From positions 2,023,352-2,087,351 of the forward strand of contig NZ_MU158698.1 of the NCBI RefSeq assembly GCF_015210005.1: a DNA stretch of 64,000 nt, written 5' to 3'. Source of the stretch: Sphingobacterium hungaricum (GTDB lineage: Bacteria; Bacteroidota; Bacteroidia; Sphingobacteriales; Sphingobacteriaceae). The first letter of the stretch is position 1; each line of letters opens with the position of its first letter. A program made the position numbers and the translations under genes. The notes below the pieces were generated by a model, which did no database searches, had not been told where the DNA came from, and saw only the letters and a list, made by a program, of their open reading frames with translations. This document shows, piece after piece, positions 29,133-38,583 of this stretch.

Positions 29133-29831
29133 CTATTTTGTTTCTTTTTTAGGTAATAATACCTCATCAATCATTCCAAATTCTTTAGCTTCATCCGCAC
29201 GCATCCAATAATCACGGTCTGAAGATTTCTCTACCCATTCGTAAGTCTGCCCAGAATGCTCCGCAATAATCGTGTACAATTCGCTTTTCAATTTCAACAT
29301 TTCACGAAGGTTGATTTCCATATCGGAAGCAACTCCTTGCGCACCGCCCGAAGGTTGGTGAATCATCACTCTGGAGTGACGCAATGCTGCGCGTTTTCCT
29401 TTTGCGCCAGCAACTAACAAGACAGCGCCCATTGAAGCGGCGATTCCTGTACAGATAGTCGCTACGTCAGGGCTGATGTATTGCATCGTGTCGTAAATTC
29501 CTAAACCTGCATATACACTTCCTCCTGGAGAATTGATGTAAATCTGAATATCACGTTGTGCATCGGTCGACTGCAAGAATAATAATTGCGCCTGAACGAT
29601 GTTTGCAACTTGGTCATTGATTCCGTCACCTAAGAAAATAATGCGGTCCATCATCAAACGAGAGAACACATCCATTTGAGCAACATTCAATGAACGTTCT
29701 TCAATAATATATGGAGTTAAATTTGTCGGGATGCTTTGTTGTGCACGTGAAATATAACCATCCACATGTTGACTTCCAATGCGGTGATGTTTAATAGCGT
29801 ATTTTCTAAATTCGTTTTTATCTATATTCAT
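29133..29831 (-). CDS. clpP: ATP-dependent Clp protease proteolytic subunit
   Basis: Serine protease of 232 residues. Catalytic Ser133 lies in TGIAASMGAVLL, His158 in RVMIHQPSGGAQG, and the Asp in EKSSDRDYWMRADEA. The N terminus is about 35 residues longer than in E. coli ClpP, probably including a removable propeptide. Downstream clpX is 3 bp away, so the two are co-expressed. Confidence 0.97.
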   Translation of the reverse strand: MNIDKNEFRKYAIKHHRIGSQHVDGYISRAQQSIPTNLTPYIIEERSLNVAQMDVFSRLMMDRIIFLGDGINDQVANIVQAQLLFLQSTDAQRDIQIYINSPGGSVYAGLGIYDTMQYISPDVATICTGIAASMGAVLLVAGAKGKRAALRHSRVMIHQPSGGAQGVASDMEINLREMLKLKSELYTIIAEHSGQTYEWVEKSSDRDYWMRADEAKEFGMIDEVLLPKKETK

Positions 29832-29862
29832 GATTTAAAAATTTTAAATGTAAACTAAATCT

Positions 29863-30327
29863 TTATGAAAATTTGTACTCGGGCAAATCTTCTAAAAATA
29901 TAAAATTATTTGTTTCAAAGTTTATCTTACAATAATAATGCTGCAATCCATTACTGACTAAAAGTAAGGGAATTTTGTGAATACTGTTGTAATTGGCAAT
30001 TTGATGAAACGTTTTTTCGGTAATTTTGACAGACGGCGCTTTAAATTCTGCCAAAATAATTTTTTCACCTAAATTATTATACAGGATCAAATCGCTTCTT
30101 TTCTGCAGCGTGTTGAGCTTTAATCCGCCTTCGATTTTCATCAATGATTTTGGATATTTTTTCTCAACAAACAAAAAATTTATCCAGTGTTGGCGAACCC
30201 ATTCTTCTGGGGTAAGCAAAATTTTCTTTTTCCTCAATTCGTCAAATATGTACACCTGACCATCTTCTTTGTAGAGCTTAGCAGGATAGTTGGGGAGTTT
30301 AAGAGGAATTGGCTCAAACATGTTCAA
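29863..30327 (-). CDS. HsdR N-terminal-like (PF13588) PD-(D/E)XK nuclease-fold protein
   Basis: Protein of 154 residues. It resembles the stand-alone HSDR_N family common in Bacteroidota: LTPEEWVRQHWINFLF, then KRSDLILYNNLGEKIILAEFKAP, which contains the D-Xn-E-F-K core of the PD-(D/E)XK fold, then a TFHQIANYN helix and LLLVSNGLQHYYCKI. No methylase or translocase gene is near, so this is not a restriction system. It is divergent from holA with 42 to 66 bp between, and no function is known to me. A housekeeping nucleic-acid role is possible. Confidence 0.75.
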   Translation of the reverse strand: MNMFEPIPLKLPNYPAKLYKEDGQVYIFDELRKKKILLTPEEWVRQHWINFLFVEKKYPKSLMKIEGGLKLNTLQKRSDLILYNNLGEKIILAEFKAPSVKITEKTFHQIANYNSIHKIPLLLVSNGLQHYYCKINFETNNFIFLEDLPEYKFS

Positions 30328-30393
30328 AATTAATAAAAATTAATGGCTTATCCATGGGGCTGAAGCAGGATGAAAATTGTAATTTCGTATTCT

Positions 30394-31404
30394 ATGGATT
30401 TAAATACTTTATTGGCAGATATTAAAAAGAAAAAGGGCTTAAAACCTGTGTATTTGTTGCACGGCGAAGAACCTTACTTTATTGATTTAATCAGCGATGC
30501 GGTTGAAAATACCTTGTTGGATGAAGCTCAAAAAGGATTTGACCAAAGTATATTGTATGGAAAAGAAACTGATTTTTCTACGATTGTAAATGCCGCAAAG
30601 CGCTATCCAATGATGAGCGATTATCAGGTCATCATCGTTAAAGAAGCCCAAAATTTGAAATGGAAGGATGACGAGCTGTTTTTGCATTATTTAGAAAATC
30701 CAACGCCATCTACCATTTTAGTCGTTTGCCATAAATATGGAAAATTCGATAAGCGTAAGAAATCATACAAGGCAGCTGATAAAGCAGGTGTGGTCTTTGA
30801 ATCATCGAAGCTATATGAAGATAAAATCGGCGCATGGATTACTGGGCAGTTTAATTTTTTAGGAAGGAAAATACATCCTCAGGCATCAGCGATGATGGCC
30901 GAATATTTAGGAACTGATTTGTCGAAGGTAGCGAATGAGATTGAAAAATTGGTTTTGAATGTTCCTAAAGAAATTGAAATAGGTGCTGCCGATATTGAGA
31001 AGAACATTGGTATAAGTAAGGATTTCAATGTGTTTGAACTGAATACCGCCTTGTCGAAAAGGCAAGCGTTTAAAGCGTACCAAATTGTTGATTATTTCGA
31101 TGCGAACCCTAAAGCAAATCCGCTAGTAGTGGTTTTCGGAACTTTGGCGGGATATTTTACAAAAGTGTTGAAATACCATTATCTACCTGATAAATCGCCA
31201 GCTGTAGCCGCAAAAGAATTGGGCGTTCATCCATTTTTTATTAAAGAATATGAGCTTGCTGCGCGAAATTACAATAGAAAGAAAACCATGAATACCATCC
31301 ATCTATTGAAAGTTTATGACTTAAAATCAAAAGGGATGCATGTTGGCCCTAACACTGTGCCTGGAGATTTATTAAAAGAGTTGATCTTTAAAATATTGAA
31401 CTGA
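30394..31404 (+). CDS. holA: DNA polymerase III delta subunit
   Basis: Clamp-loader subunit of 336 residues. The N-terminal motif LKPVYLLHGEEPYFIDLISDAVENTLL and the following YPMMSDYQVIIVKEAQNLK, ISKDFNVFELNTALSKR and TLAGYFTKVLKYH match HolA. The delta subunit opens the beta clamp. ATG 30394 (MDLNTLLADIKKKKG) gives the usual N terminus; ATG 30370 upstream is in frame and cannot be excluded. Confidence 0.88.
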   Translation: MDLNTLLADIKKKKGLKPVYLLHGEEPYFIDLISDAVENTLLDEAQKGFDQSILYGKETDFSTIVNAAKRYPMMSDYQVIIVKEAQNLKWKDDELFLHYLENPTPSTILVVCHKYGKFDKRKKSYKAADKAGVVFESSKLYEDKIGAWITGQFNFLGRKIHPQASAMMAEYLGTDLSKVANEIEKLVLNVPKEIEIGAADIEKNIGISKDFNVFELNTALSKRQAFKAYQIVDYFDANPKANPLVVVFGTLAGYFTKVLKYHYLPDKSPAVAAKELGVHPFFIKEYELAARNYNRKKTMNTIHLLKVYDLKSKGMHVGPNTVPGDLLKELIFKILN

Positions 31405-31422
31405 TTGAGCTAATCAGTTCAA
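31396..31422. other. 11-bp hairpin over the holA stop codon
   Basis: TTGAACTGATT (31396-31406) and AATCAGTTCAA (31412-31422) are perfectly complementary with a 5-nt loop spanning the holA stop. No T tract follows on the plus strand (AATAAAAAAACC), so it is not a standard intrinsic terminator; it may mark or protect the 3' end. Confidence 0.4.
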
Positions 31423-31734
31423 TACAATAAAAAAACCTTAGTATTTTTCTGTTGATTTATTCGTTTAGCATCATTATCTGCTTGCTGTTTTTGAATGGAT
31501 TAAACCTTTTTGTTACGAAGTAAATTTGAGCATCGCCAAATAACCAAGTTTTTAACTAAACTAAAAGTAGAATTAATTTAGTTTAGTTTTAATTGTAGTG
31601 TTTTGTAATTAAATTCTATGTATTATTAATTTATTATTGTATTTATTCATTATTAAAAAGCTGTAAATTTTAAGATTATACTATTTTTTATAAAAAAGTT
31701 TTAATAATTTTAATCATACAAAAACTATTAAATT
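31405..31734. other. 330-bp intergenic region holA-hdeD-like
   Basis: AT-rich, with no credible open frame. It contains the holA 3' hairpin and a separate 12-bp inverted repeat at 31554-31588. No clear TTTG/TAnnTTTG promoter was found for the downstream gene. Confidence 0.5.
31554..31588. promoter_or_regulatory. 12-bp inverted repeat upstream of the HdeD-like gene
   Basis: AACTAAACTAAA (31554-31565) and TTTAGTTTAGTT (31577-31588) are perfectly complementary around 11 bp, followed by TT and AATTG. Each arm is itself a direct repeat of CTAAA-like pentamers. It may be a weak terminator of the holA transcript or an operator for the stress-type gene 146 bp downstream. Confidence 0.4.
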
Positions 31735-32367
31735 ATGTCAAACTACATTAAAACTGTACAGAGTACCATTAAATACTGGTACGTACCGGCGATTATTGGG
31801 GTACTTTTAATTGCTTTAGGGATTTACTCGATGACTACACCTCTAGAAACTTACGTTGCGTTGGCAATATTCTTTAGTGTAGTCTTTTTCATTTCTGGGA
31901 TTTTGCAGATTGTTTTTGCGATTTCCAATAAGGATCAGATTGATGGCTGGGGTTGGCAATTGGCAGCGGGGATTTTGTACACCATTGTCGGTTTTTATTT
32001 AATGATTTATCCTCAAATTACCATGGCGACGCTACCGTTCGTGGTAGGATTCTACGTGATGTTTCATTCGATTTATCAAATCGCATTTTCGATTGATTTG
32101 AATAAATTGAAAGTGAAAAATTGGTGGGCCGTTTTGATATGGGGTATTTTAGGCTTGATTTTATCTTTCCTATTGTTAATTAATCCAATGGTTTCTGGGC
32201 TATCATTAGTCTATGCGATTAGTTTGGCGATAGTTATTGCTGGAATTGCAAGCATTACGGTTGCATTCTCATTGAATAGCGTTCGCAAGAAATTTAAAAG
32301 TATTCCAGAAGATTTAAGACAACGCACCAGTTCTCTAAATCAGGAATACGATCAACATTTAAAATAA
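31735..32367 (+). CDS. HdeD-family membrane protein (DUF308)
   Basis: Membrane protein of 210 residues with six hydrophobic helices (VPAIIGVLLIALGIYSM, VALAIFFSVVFFISGILQIVFA, WQLAAGILYTIVGFYLMIYP, LPFVVGFYVMFHSIYQIAF, WWAVLIWGILGLILSFLLLINP, LSLVYAISLAIVIAGIASI), as in HdeD, linked to acid resistance in E. coli. The C-terminal tail is charged and cytoplasmic. It is convergent with the GNAT gene, 11 bp apart. A stress role is inferred only from the family. Confidence 0.85.
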   Translation: MSNYIKTVQSTIKYWYVPAIIGVLLIALGIYSMTTPLETYVALAIFFSVVFFISGILQIVFAISNKDQIDGWGWQLAAGILYTIVGFYLMIYPQITMATLPFVVGFYVMFHSIYQIAFSIDLNKLKVKNWWAVLIWGILGLILSFLLLINPMVSGLSLVYAISLAIVIAGIASITVAFSLNSVRKKFKSIPEDLRQRTSSLNQEYDQHLK

Positions 32368-32378
32368 TAATGTTTTTC

Positions 32379-32837
32379 TTATAGTTGGGTTGTTGGTTTA
32401 GGTTTGTATGTCATTTCATATAAATCAAATCCATCAGCCCAATAATTTTTAACAATGCGCTGCACAACAAAATCATGCTTCTCATAGAATTGAAAGGCCG
32501 TTTGTGATGTCCTAACAGTAATCAAATCTATAGCTGGATTATCGCGTAGAATCGAGAGCCGGTGATTTAGTAACTTGGATCCAAATCCTTTTCCCTGCGC
32601 ATCAGCATCAACAAAATCCCAGCTTAACTTTCCTCTTTTTGGTTCGTAATTAATTCCCGAAGCGGCTTTAATTTCCCCATGATATTCCAAGACAAAATAG
32701 TCCTCTATTTCATTTTCTAAATAGTAGATTAAATCATCGATTTCGCTTACCGCGAAATACGCAGGAACATTGGATTTCATGCAATGGATTACGGATTCTT
32801 TGTCCTTTGTTTGATATGCACGGATGATAGCAGTCAT
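32379..32837 (-). CDS. GNAT-family N-acetyltransferase
   Basis: Protein of 152 residues. The acetyl-CoA motif is DADAQGKGFGSKLLNHRL (Q/R-x-x-G-x-G/A type), preceded by the beta strand AASGINYEPKRGKLSWDFV and followed by FQFYEKHDFVVQRIVKNYWADGFDLYEM, typical of GNAT ends. Substrate unknown. ATG 32837 (MTAIIRAYQTKD) is chosen because an earlier in-frame start at 32876 falls within the terminator of the upstream efflux operon. Confidence 0.85.
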   Translation of the reverse strand: MTAIIRAYQTKDKESVIHCMKSNVPAYFAVSEIDDLIYYLENEIEDYFVLEYHGEIKAASGINYEPKRGKLSWDFVDADAQGKGFGSKLLNHRLSILRDNPAIDLITVRTSQTAFQFYEKHDFVVQRIVKNYWADGFDLYEMTYKPKPTTQL

Positions 32838-32851
32838 ATGAAAATATTCTA

Positions 32852-32887
32852 AAAAATAAACCCTGCAAACATTCATTTGCAGGGTTT
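32852..32887 (-). terminator. terminator of the RND efflux operon
   Basis: AAACCCTGCAAA (32858-32869) pairs perfectly with TTTGCAGGGTTT (32876-32887). On the minus strand it follows the pump stop at 32913 by 25 bp and leads into TTTATTTTTTAG. Confidence 0.88.
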
Positions 32888-32912
32888 AAAAATAATGAAT
32901 TAGTTGCGCTAC

Positions 32913-35900
32913 TTAATGCGCACTCAAACTTTTCTTTTTCTCTTCGTCAAATCCTGCTTCTAGTTCAGCCAATTTCTTTTTACCATATGCAACGCGTGTA
33001 ATTACGACGAACAAAACAGGTACGATAAAAATCGCTAATAAGGTTGCAGCAGTCATTCCGCCGAAAACTGTCCAGCCAATTGTTTGGCGTGATGCAGCAC
33101 CCGCTCCTGTAGAAAGCATAAGTGGAATAATTCCTAATATAAAGGCAAGGGATGTCATGATAATCGGTCTCAATCTCAATTTTACGGCATCTAATGTTGC
33201 TTCATACAGATTCATTCCGATATCTACGCGTTCCTTCGCAAATTCAACAATCAAAATCGCATTTTTTGCGGCCAAACCGATAATCGTGACCAAACCAATC
33301 TGCGCGAAAATATTATTGTCCAATCTTGGAATCAGAATCAATGTCAAAATCGCACCGAATACGCCTAGCGGAACGGATAATAAAATAGAAAATGGAACTG
33401 ACCAACTCTCGTACAAAGAGGCTAGGAGTAGGAATACGAATAATATACACAATCCGAAAATCATGATCGTCTGGCTTCCCGACTCTTTTTCCTGAAGAGA
33501 AAGTCCTGAAAAAGCGTATGAATAGCCTTCTGGTAAAACTTCTGCTGCGACTTCTTCCAATGCATTTAACGCATCACCAGAACTATATCCCGGTGCGGCA
33601 TCTCCACTTACTTCAATCGAACGGAAGATATTAAAGTGATTGACAAATGATGGAGCCTTAATCAATTCATAAGAAACAAGTGGTGCCAAAGGAACTGCAT
33701 TTCCTGCAGCATTCGTTACATACAGCTTGTCAATATCTTCAATTTGCATCCGATACATTGTGTCAGCTTGGGAAACGACACGGTAATTACGGCCGTATTT
33801 CGTAAAGTCGTTGATATACGTACTTCCTAAATATGCTGAAATCGTACTGTAAATATTGGACACCGGAACACCCATACGTTTCGCCTGTTCTCGATCCACC
33901 TTCAGTTTATAGTTTGGCGAGTTGGTGTTGAATAGGGTATAGGAACGGCCTACTTCAGGACGCTCATTTACTGCCGCTATGTATTTCTGCGTAACGGCCG
34001 CAAATTCTTGGATATCCACTGATGTCTGATCTTGAATTTGCAACGAGAATCCTCCGGAAGAACCCAATCCAGGAATTGCTGGAGGCGTAACGGCTAAGAC
34101 AACCGCTTTGTTGTAATTGCTGAAATCACGCATAATTCCGTTGACGATATCTCGATTTGATCGGGTACGTTCGCCCCAAGGAATCAAGGAAACAAACATG
34201 GAACCTCCGTTTGGTTTTGGAGCACGGTTCAAGATGTTATTTCCAGAAATCTGAGTAATGTATTTAATTTCAGGATAGGTGCTTTGGAGCGAATCGGCAA
34301 TTTCTTTCAGAACCTCATCCGTTCTCGCGCTTGATGATCCTTCCGGCAGGTTGATACCGACAGTAAACACGCCATTATCTTCTGCAGGAATAAATCCGGT
34401 TGGTTTTGAAGTAAACATCCAGCCCGTTCCAATGAAAATACAGAGTAAAATCACCAACACCAAAGGAGCTGCTTTAATGGATTTTTGTACACCTTTCGAA
34501 TAACCTTGAGTTACTTTATCGAACCATACATTGAATTTATAAAAAAGCTTATTCAATCCTTTAGAATCCTTATTGACTTCCGAAGGCCGAAGCATAATCG
34601 AACATAAAGCCGGTGTCAATGAAAGGGCAATAAAGGCAGACAGCATCACCGAAACTGCAATCGTTATCGCAAATTGCTGATACAACAAACCAACCATTCC
34701 GGGAATAAACCCTACCGGAACAAATACAGCGGCCAAAATTAAGGCAATTGCAATTACCGGCGCTGTAATATCCTTCATCGCTTTAATGGTTGCTTCTTTC
34801 GCACTCAACTTCTCATGATCAATGTAATGCTGGACGGCCTCGACGACGACGATCGCATCATCGACCACAATCCCGATGGCGAGTACAAAGGCCAACATCG
34901 TCAGGTTATTGATTGAAAACCCGAATAAATTAAAGAAGATAAACGTTCCGATAATCGAAACTGGAATTGCAAGCAAAGGGATTAAAGTTGCTCTCCATGA
35001 CTGCAAGAAGAAAAATACAACCAGCGTTACTAAAATTAAAGCTTCAACTAAGGTGTGAATTACGGCATTGATGGATGCATGGACAACCGAAACTGTCTCA
35101 TAACTCACGACATAATCCACATCGTAAGGAAATGATTTTTTCAATTCTTCCAACGACGCATAAATTCCATCGGCCGTTTCTACCGCATTTCCGCCAGGTG
35201 TTTGATAAATCATCATCCCGGAAGAAGTTTGTCCATTTACTTTGGTAAATGTTGTGTAGTTGAATTGACCTAATTCTACACGAGCAACGTCTTTTAACAG
35301 TACATTCGAGCCGTCCGTATTCGTTTTGACAATAATGTCTTCGAAATCCTGAACTTCCGACAGGTCACTGTCCGTAATAATCGGGTATTCAAAAACCTGC
35401 GTAGATTCTTGAGGACGTCCACCGACACTACCACCCGGCATTCTTGAATTTTGTTCTTGAATAGCTGTACTGATTACAGCAGGTGTTAGATTTAAATTTG
35501 CTAATTTATTAGCATCAAGCCAAATACGCATGGAGAAAGGTTGGCCAAAAGCCATAACATCACCCACACCTTTGACACGCATAATCTCATCTTTCAAATA
35601 GAGATTGGTGTAATTTGCTAAAAAATTATTGTTACGCGTTCCATTAGGCGAAATCAGCGAAACCATCATCAAAACGTCCGAGTTGGCTTTCCGAGTAACA
35701 ACTCCTAAACGCTTAACCGCTTCTGGTAATACGGGTTCAGCAATTCCAACTCTGTTCTGAACGTCTAAGGTTGCAATATCGATATCTGTACCAACTTCAA
35801 ACGTGACCGTGATTCGAGACGAACCATCTGATGTACTCGTAGACTGCAAATAAAGCATGCCCGGAGTACCATTAATCTGACTTTCAATCGGTGTCGTTAC

Positions 35901-36083
35901 CGTTTGCTCAACGGTCTGTGCATCTGCTCCAGTATAGGTCGCGCTCACAGAAACTGTCGGTGGTGCAATATTTGGATACTGACTGATCGGTAAAGTGTAT
36001 ATGGAAATCCCTCCGATGATACATATCAAAATCGATATGACCATGGCCGTTACGGGTCGCTTGATAAAAACTTCTGAAATCAT
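32913..36083 (-). CDS. RND multidrug efflux permease (HAE1/AcrB family)
   Basis: Inner-membrane proton/drug antiporter of 1056 residues, the usual AcrB size, with twelve membrane helices in two sets and two large periplasmic loops. Diagnostic segments: the start MISEVFIKRPVTAMVISILI, the TM4 acidic pair in AIGIVVDDAIVVVEAVQHY, GFIPAEDNGVFTVGINLPEG, and AAKNAILIVEFAKE. Last gene of a tetR-tolC-adaptor-pump operon, 30 bp after the adaptor gene. Drug range cannot be read from the sequence. Confidence 0.95.
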   Translation of the reverse strand: MISEVFIKRPVTAMVISILICIIGGISIYTLPISQYPNIAPPTVSVSATYTGADAQTVEQTVTTPIESQINGTPGMLYLQSTSTSDGSSRITVTFEVGTDIDIATLDVQNRVGIAEPVLPEAVKRLGVVTRKANSDVLMMVSLISPNGTRNNNFLANYTNLYLKDEIMRVKGVGDVMAFGQPFSMRIWLDANKLANLNLTPAVISTAIQEQNSRMPGGSVGGRPQESTQVFEYPIITDSDLSEVQDFEDIIVKTNTDGSNVLLKDVARVELGQFNYTTFTKVNGQTSSGMMIYQTPGGNAVETADGIYASLEELKKSFPYDVDYVVSYETVSVVHASINAVIHTLVEALILVTLVVFFFLQSWRATLIPLLAIPVSIIGTFIFFNLFGFSINNLTMLAFVLAIGIVVDDAIVVVEAVQHYIDHEKLSAKEATIKAMKDITAPVIAIALILAAVFVPVGFIPGMVGLLYQQFAITIAVSVMLSAFIALSLTPALCSIMLRPSEVNKDSKGLNKLFYKFNVWFDKVTQGYSKGVQKSIKAAPLVLVILLCIFIGTGWMFTSKPTGFIPAEDNGVFTVGINLPEGSSSARTDEVLKEIADSLQSTYPEIKYITQISGNNILNRAPKPNGGSMFVSLIPWGERTRSNRDIVNGIMRDFSNYNKAVVLAVTPPAIPGLGSSGGFSLQIQDQTSVDIQEFAAVTQKYIAAVNERPEVGRSYTLFNTNSPNYKLKVDREQAKRMGVPVSNIYSTISAYLGSTYINDFTKYGRNYRVVSQADTMYRMQIEDIDKLYVTNAAGNAVPLAPLVSYELIKAPSFVNHFNIFRSIEVSGDAAPGYSSGDALNALEEVAAEVLPEGYSYAFSGLSLQEKESGSQTIMIFGLCILFVFLLLASLYESWSVPFSILLSVPLGVFGAILTLILIPRLDNNIFAQIGLVTIIGLAAKNAILIVEFAKERVDIGMNLYEATLDAVKLRLRPIIMTSLAFILGIIPLMLSTGAGAASRQTIGWTVFGGMTAATLLAIFIVPVLFVVITRVAYGKKKLAELEAGFDEEKKKSLSAH

Positions 36084-36113
36084 TTATTGTGATTTAAATT
36101 GAGCGTTAAATTT

Positions 36114-37223
36114 TTAGTTCTTTTTTGTGCTTACTTTTCCGCCTTCAACGATGCTATTTGCACCATCAACGATAACCACATCTCCAGCATTTAATCCAGA
36201 GGTAATAACCACTTTGTCTTCGAATTTACTTCCTAATTTCACTTCTTTGAACACAGCCGTACTGCTATCGCTGATAGTGAAGACGTTGTAAACACCTAAC
36301 TGTTCAACAACAGCTTTGTAAGGAACAATTAATTCTTCAGCATCTGAAAGCGTCGAAATATTTAATAACAGATTCATCCCCACGCGAAGTTTTTGTTGGT
36401 TGTTATTGAATGTTGCCCTAACTTTAAGCGTTCCCGTATTGCGGTCAACAGCGCGATCCATGGTTGAAATAAATCCAGGTTCGTCATACGATGTTCCGTT
36501 TGGCAAAGTGACTTTGATTGCGTTTGTTGCTTTGTTTTTTTGAAGATCGACAATTCTGTCAATTTCTTTTTCATTGATCTGGAACTCGACTGCAATTGGA
36601 TTTGTCGAAGAAATCGTATTCAACAAAGTTGTCCCTGCCGAAACCAAAGCGCCATTACGAACCATCGAAATACCGACAGTTCCAGCAAACGGTGCTGTAA
36701 TGACCGAACGGTTTAAGTTGGTTGTGGCAGTGCTCAATGCTGCGCGAGCACCTTGAACCTGCGCTTGCTGATTGTTTAAATCTGTTTCCGCATAATCCAC
36801 TGTTTGCTTCGCAATAGCATCTTTCGCTTGCAACGTTTTATAACGCTCCACATCTTTCTTCACGCGCTCATAGTTCGATTCTGCGATATTTAAATTGGCT
36901 TTTGCCTGATCTACCTCTGCGACGTAGCGCGTTCTGTCGATTTCATATAAACGCTGTCCTTTACTGACGGATGCACCATCACTGACATAAATGTTGGTGA
37001 TGTATCCCGAAACTTCTGCTCTAAGTTCGGTTTCGTTCAGAGCAACAACCGTTGCCGGGAAATTTCGGATGGCAGTCACAATTTCAGATCCAACGACCGA
37101 AGTCGTTACAGGAACAATCTTTTCTTGGGGACCAGCCTGATTAGTATTATTTTTATTACCACATGCATGCAGAAAGAATGCAAATACAGTAAGTGAAGCG
37201 GCGAAAGATATAGTGGATTTCAT
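36114..37223 (-). CDS. RND efflux periplasmic adaptor (membrane fusion lipoprotein)
   Basis: Lipoprotein adaptor of 369 residues. Lipobox AFFLHAC with Cys21; biotinyl-lipoyl-like half motifs (ELRAEVSGYITNIYVSDGASVSKGQRLYEID and APFAGTVGISMVRNGALV); a long coiled-coil hairpin between (VDQAKANLNIAESNYERVKKD); then a beta-barrel and membrane-proximal domain (ELIVPYKAVVEQLGVYNVF). It bridges the pump and the TolC-like channel encoded beside it. Spacing is 18 bp to the tolC-like gene and 30 bp to the pump gene. Confidence 0.94.
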   Translation of the reverse strand: MKSTISFAASLTVFAFFLHACGNKNNTNQAGPQEKIVPVTTSVVGSEIVTAIRNFPATVVALNETELRAEVSGYITNIYVSDGASVSKGQRLYEIDRTRYVAEVDQAKANLNIAESNYERVKKDVERYKTLQAKDAIAKQTVDYAETDLNNQQAQVQGARAALSTATTNLNRSVITAPFAGTVGISMVRNGALVSAGTTLLNTISSTNPIAVEFQINEKEIDRIVDLQKNKATNAIKVTLPNGTSYDEPGFISTMDRAVDRNTGTLKVRATFNNNQQKLRVGMNLLLNISTLSDAEELIVPYKAVVEQLGVYNVFTISDSSTAVFKEVKLGSKFEDKVVITSGLNAGDVVIVDGANSIVEGGKVSTKKN

Positions 37224-37241
37224 GTTATAAAAATAATTTGA

Positions 37242-38573
37242 TTATTGAATAGGTATAATTCCCAAAGCTTTTTGAACATCTATTTTACTAGATAATACAG
37301 CAAACAAGGCGTTTAAATAATTGAGTTGACTGGTTCTTAAATCTGTTTCCGCAGTCATTAGATCCAAATAGGTTTTAATGCCGGAATCATATTGTAGTTT
37401 TAATGTATTGTAGACTTCTTCGGATAGGAGCACATTGTCTTTGGAATTTTTCCATTCGATGATGTTCGCTTTATAACTTGCCATCGCTGCCGAATATTCC
37501 GTATTGATAACGTTATTAAGTTCCTTCATGTCCCAATCCAATTGCGTTTCCATTAACTCGGATCTGCGAACTTCCTGAATGCGTTTCATTCCTTGGAAAA
37601 TTGGCATCGTTAACGAAAGGCCAACGCTTGAGCTTGGTAAATTATTTGTATACAATTGAGTAAAGCTGTTGTTGACGTAGTTGAAATTATAATTGCCATA
37701 AGCACTCAGCGTAGGTAAAAAAGTCCATTTGTGGTATTGTGTATTTAATTGCTGAATAGACTGTAGTGTTTCCAATTGTTTAAATTCAATTCTCGTTTTT
37801 GGGTCGATGGTCGTCACGGTATCCATAAAAATTTTCGATTCCATGTCTTCATCGTTGTACGACAAATCCAATGGGTATTTATTGGAGATACCAAGCAATT
37901 GTTTCAAATAGTCGTATTTGTATTTTCTGATTTCAACGGTCTGTTTAAGTTCTGCTTTGCTGTTATTAAGCGAAATTTGTGCACGTTTAAAATCCGTCTT
38001 ATCGACCATACCGACCTCATACTGTACATGCGAATCATTGTACTGTTTCTGCAAGCGAATGATGTTCTCTTCGATAATAACAATTTGTTTTTCTGTAGTC
38101 AATATATCGTAGTAAGCTTTGCTCACATCGACTACCGTATTGATTTTTGAGGTTTCAGTCGTTTGTTTGTATTGCTCGCGGATAAATTTTGAAGCTCTTG
38201 ATGCCTGTAGCAATGAAGGATCGAAAATGGTTTGGTTCGCTTGAAACAACAAGGAACTTGAATTTTCTTGTCCCATTTGAATGGCATTTCCCCCGACAAT
38301 CGACGTCGGAACGATTAGGAAATGATTTAAACTCCCCGTTCCGTTGACCTGAGGATACCATCCTGAAATAGCAGAGGCGATTTCGCGCTCTCCGATTTCC
38401 TCGCCGATATATGCTTTCTTTATGCTGATCGTGTTCTTTAATGCAAAATCTAATAATTCTTCCAAATTTGCATTTGGTGATAAATTAATGGTAGAATCTT
38501 GCGATAACCCCTTGGTTACCCAAGAAGCCGTGAAGAGCATGGCTAGTCCTAAAACTTTAAAGGTTAATCTCAT
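37242..38573 (-). CDS. TolC-family outer-membrane efflux protein
   Basis: Outer-membrane channel of 443 residues with signal peptide (LFTASWVTKGLS) and two repeated helical/strand units (NLEELLDFALKNTISIKKAYIGEEIGERE... and LETLQSIQQLNTQYHKWTFLPTLSAYGNYNF), ending LRTSQLNYLNALFAVLSSKIDVQKALG. It completes the tripartite pump with the following adaptor and permease. It lies 10 bp after the tetR-like gene. Confidence 0.93.
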   Translation of the reverse strand: MRLTFKVLGLAMLFTASWVTKGLSQDSTINLSPNANLEELLDFALKNTISIKKAYIGEEIGEREIASAISGWYPQVNGTGSLNHFLIVPTSIVGGNAIQMGQENSSSLLFQANQTIFDPSLLQASRASKFIREQYKQTTETSKINTVVDVSKAYYDILTTEKQIVIIEENIIRLQKQYNDSHVQYEVGMVDKTDFKRAQISLNNSKAELKQTVEIRKYKYDYLKQLLGISNKYPLDLSYNDEDMESKIFMDTVTTIDPKTRIEFKQLETLQSIQQLNTQYHKWTFLPTLSAYGNYNFNYVNNSFTQLYTNNLPSSSVGLSLTMPIFQGMKRIQEVRRSELMETQLDWDMKELNNVINTEYSAAMASYKANIIEWKNSKDNVLLSEEVYNTLKLQYDSGIKTYLDLMTAETDLRTSQLNYLNALFAVLSSKIDVQKALGIIPIQ

Positions 38574-38583
38574 TCTTAGTGTG

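Noticed and set aside
29863..30327. Restriction-modification system.
   Set aside because: Only an HsdR N-terminal-like fold is present, without helicase, methylase or specificity genes.
31396..31422. Standard Rho-independent terminator of holA.
   Set aside because: The hairpin is perfect, but no T tract follows on the plus strand; it is listed only as a hairpin.
32838..32876. Longer N terminus for the GNAT gene.
   Set aside because: The extension is the sequence of the upstream terminator hairpin.
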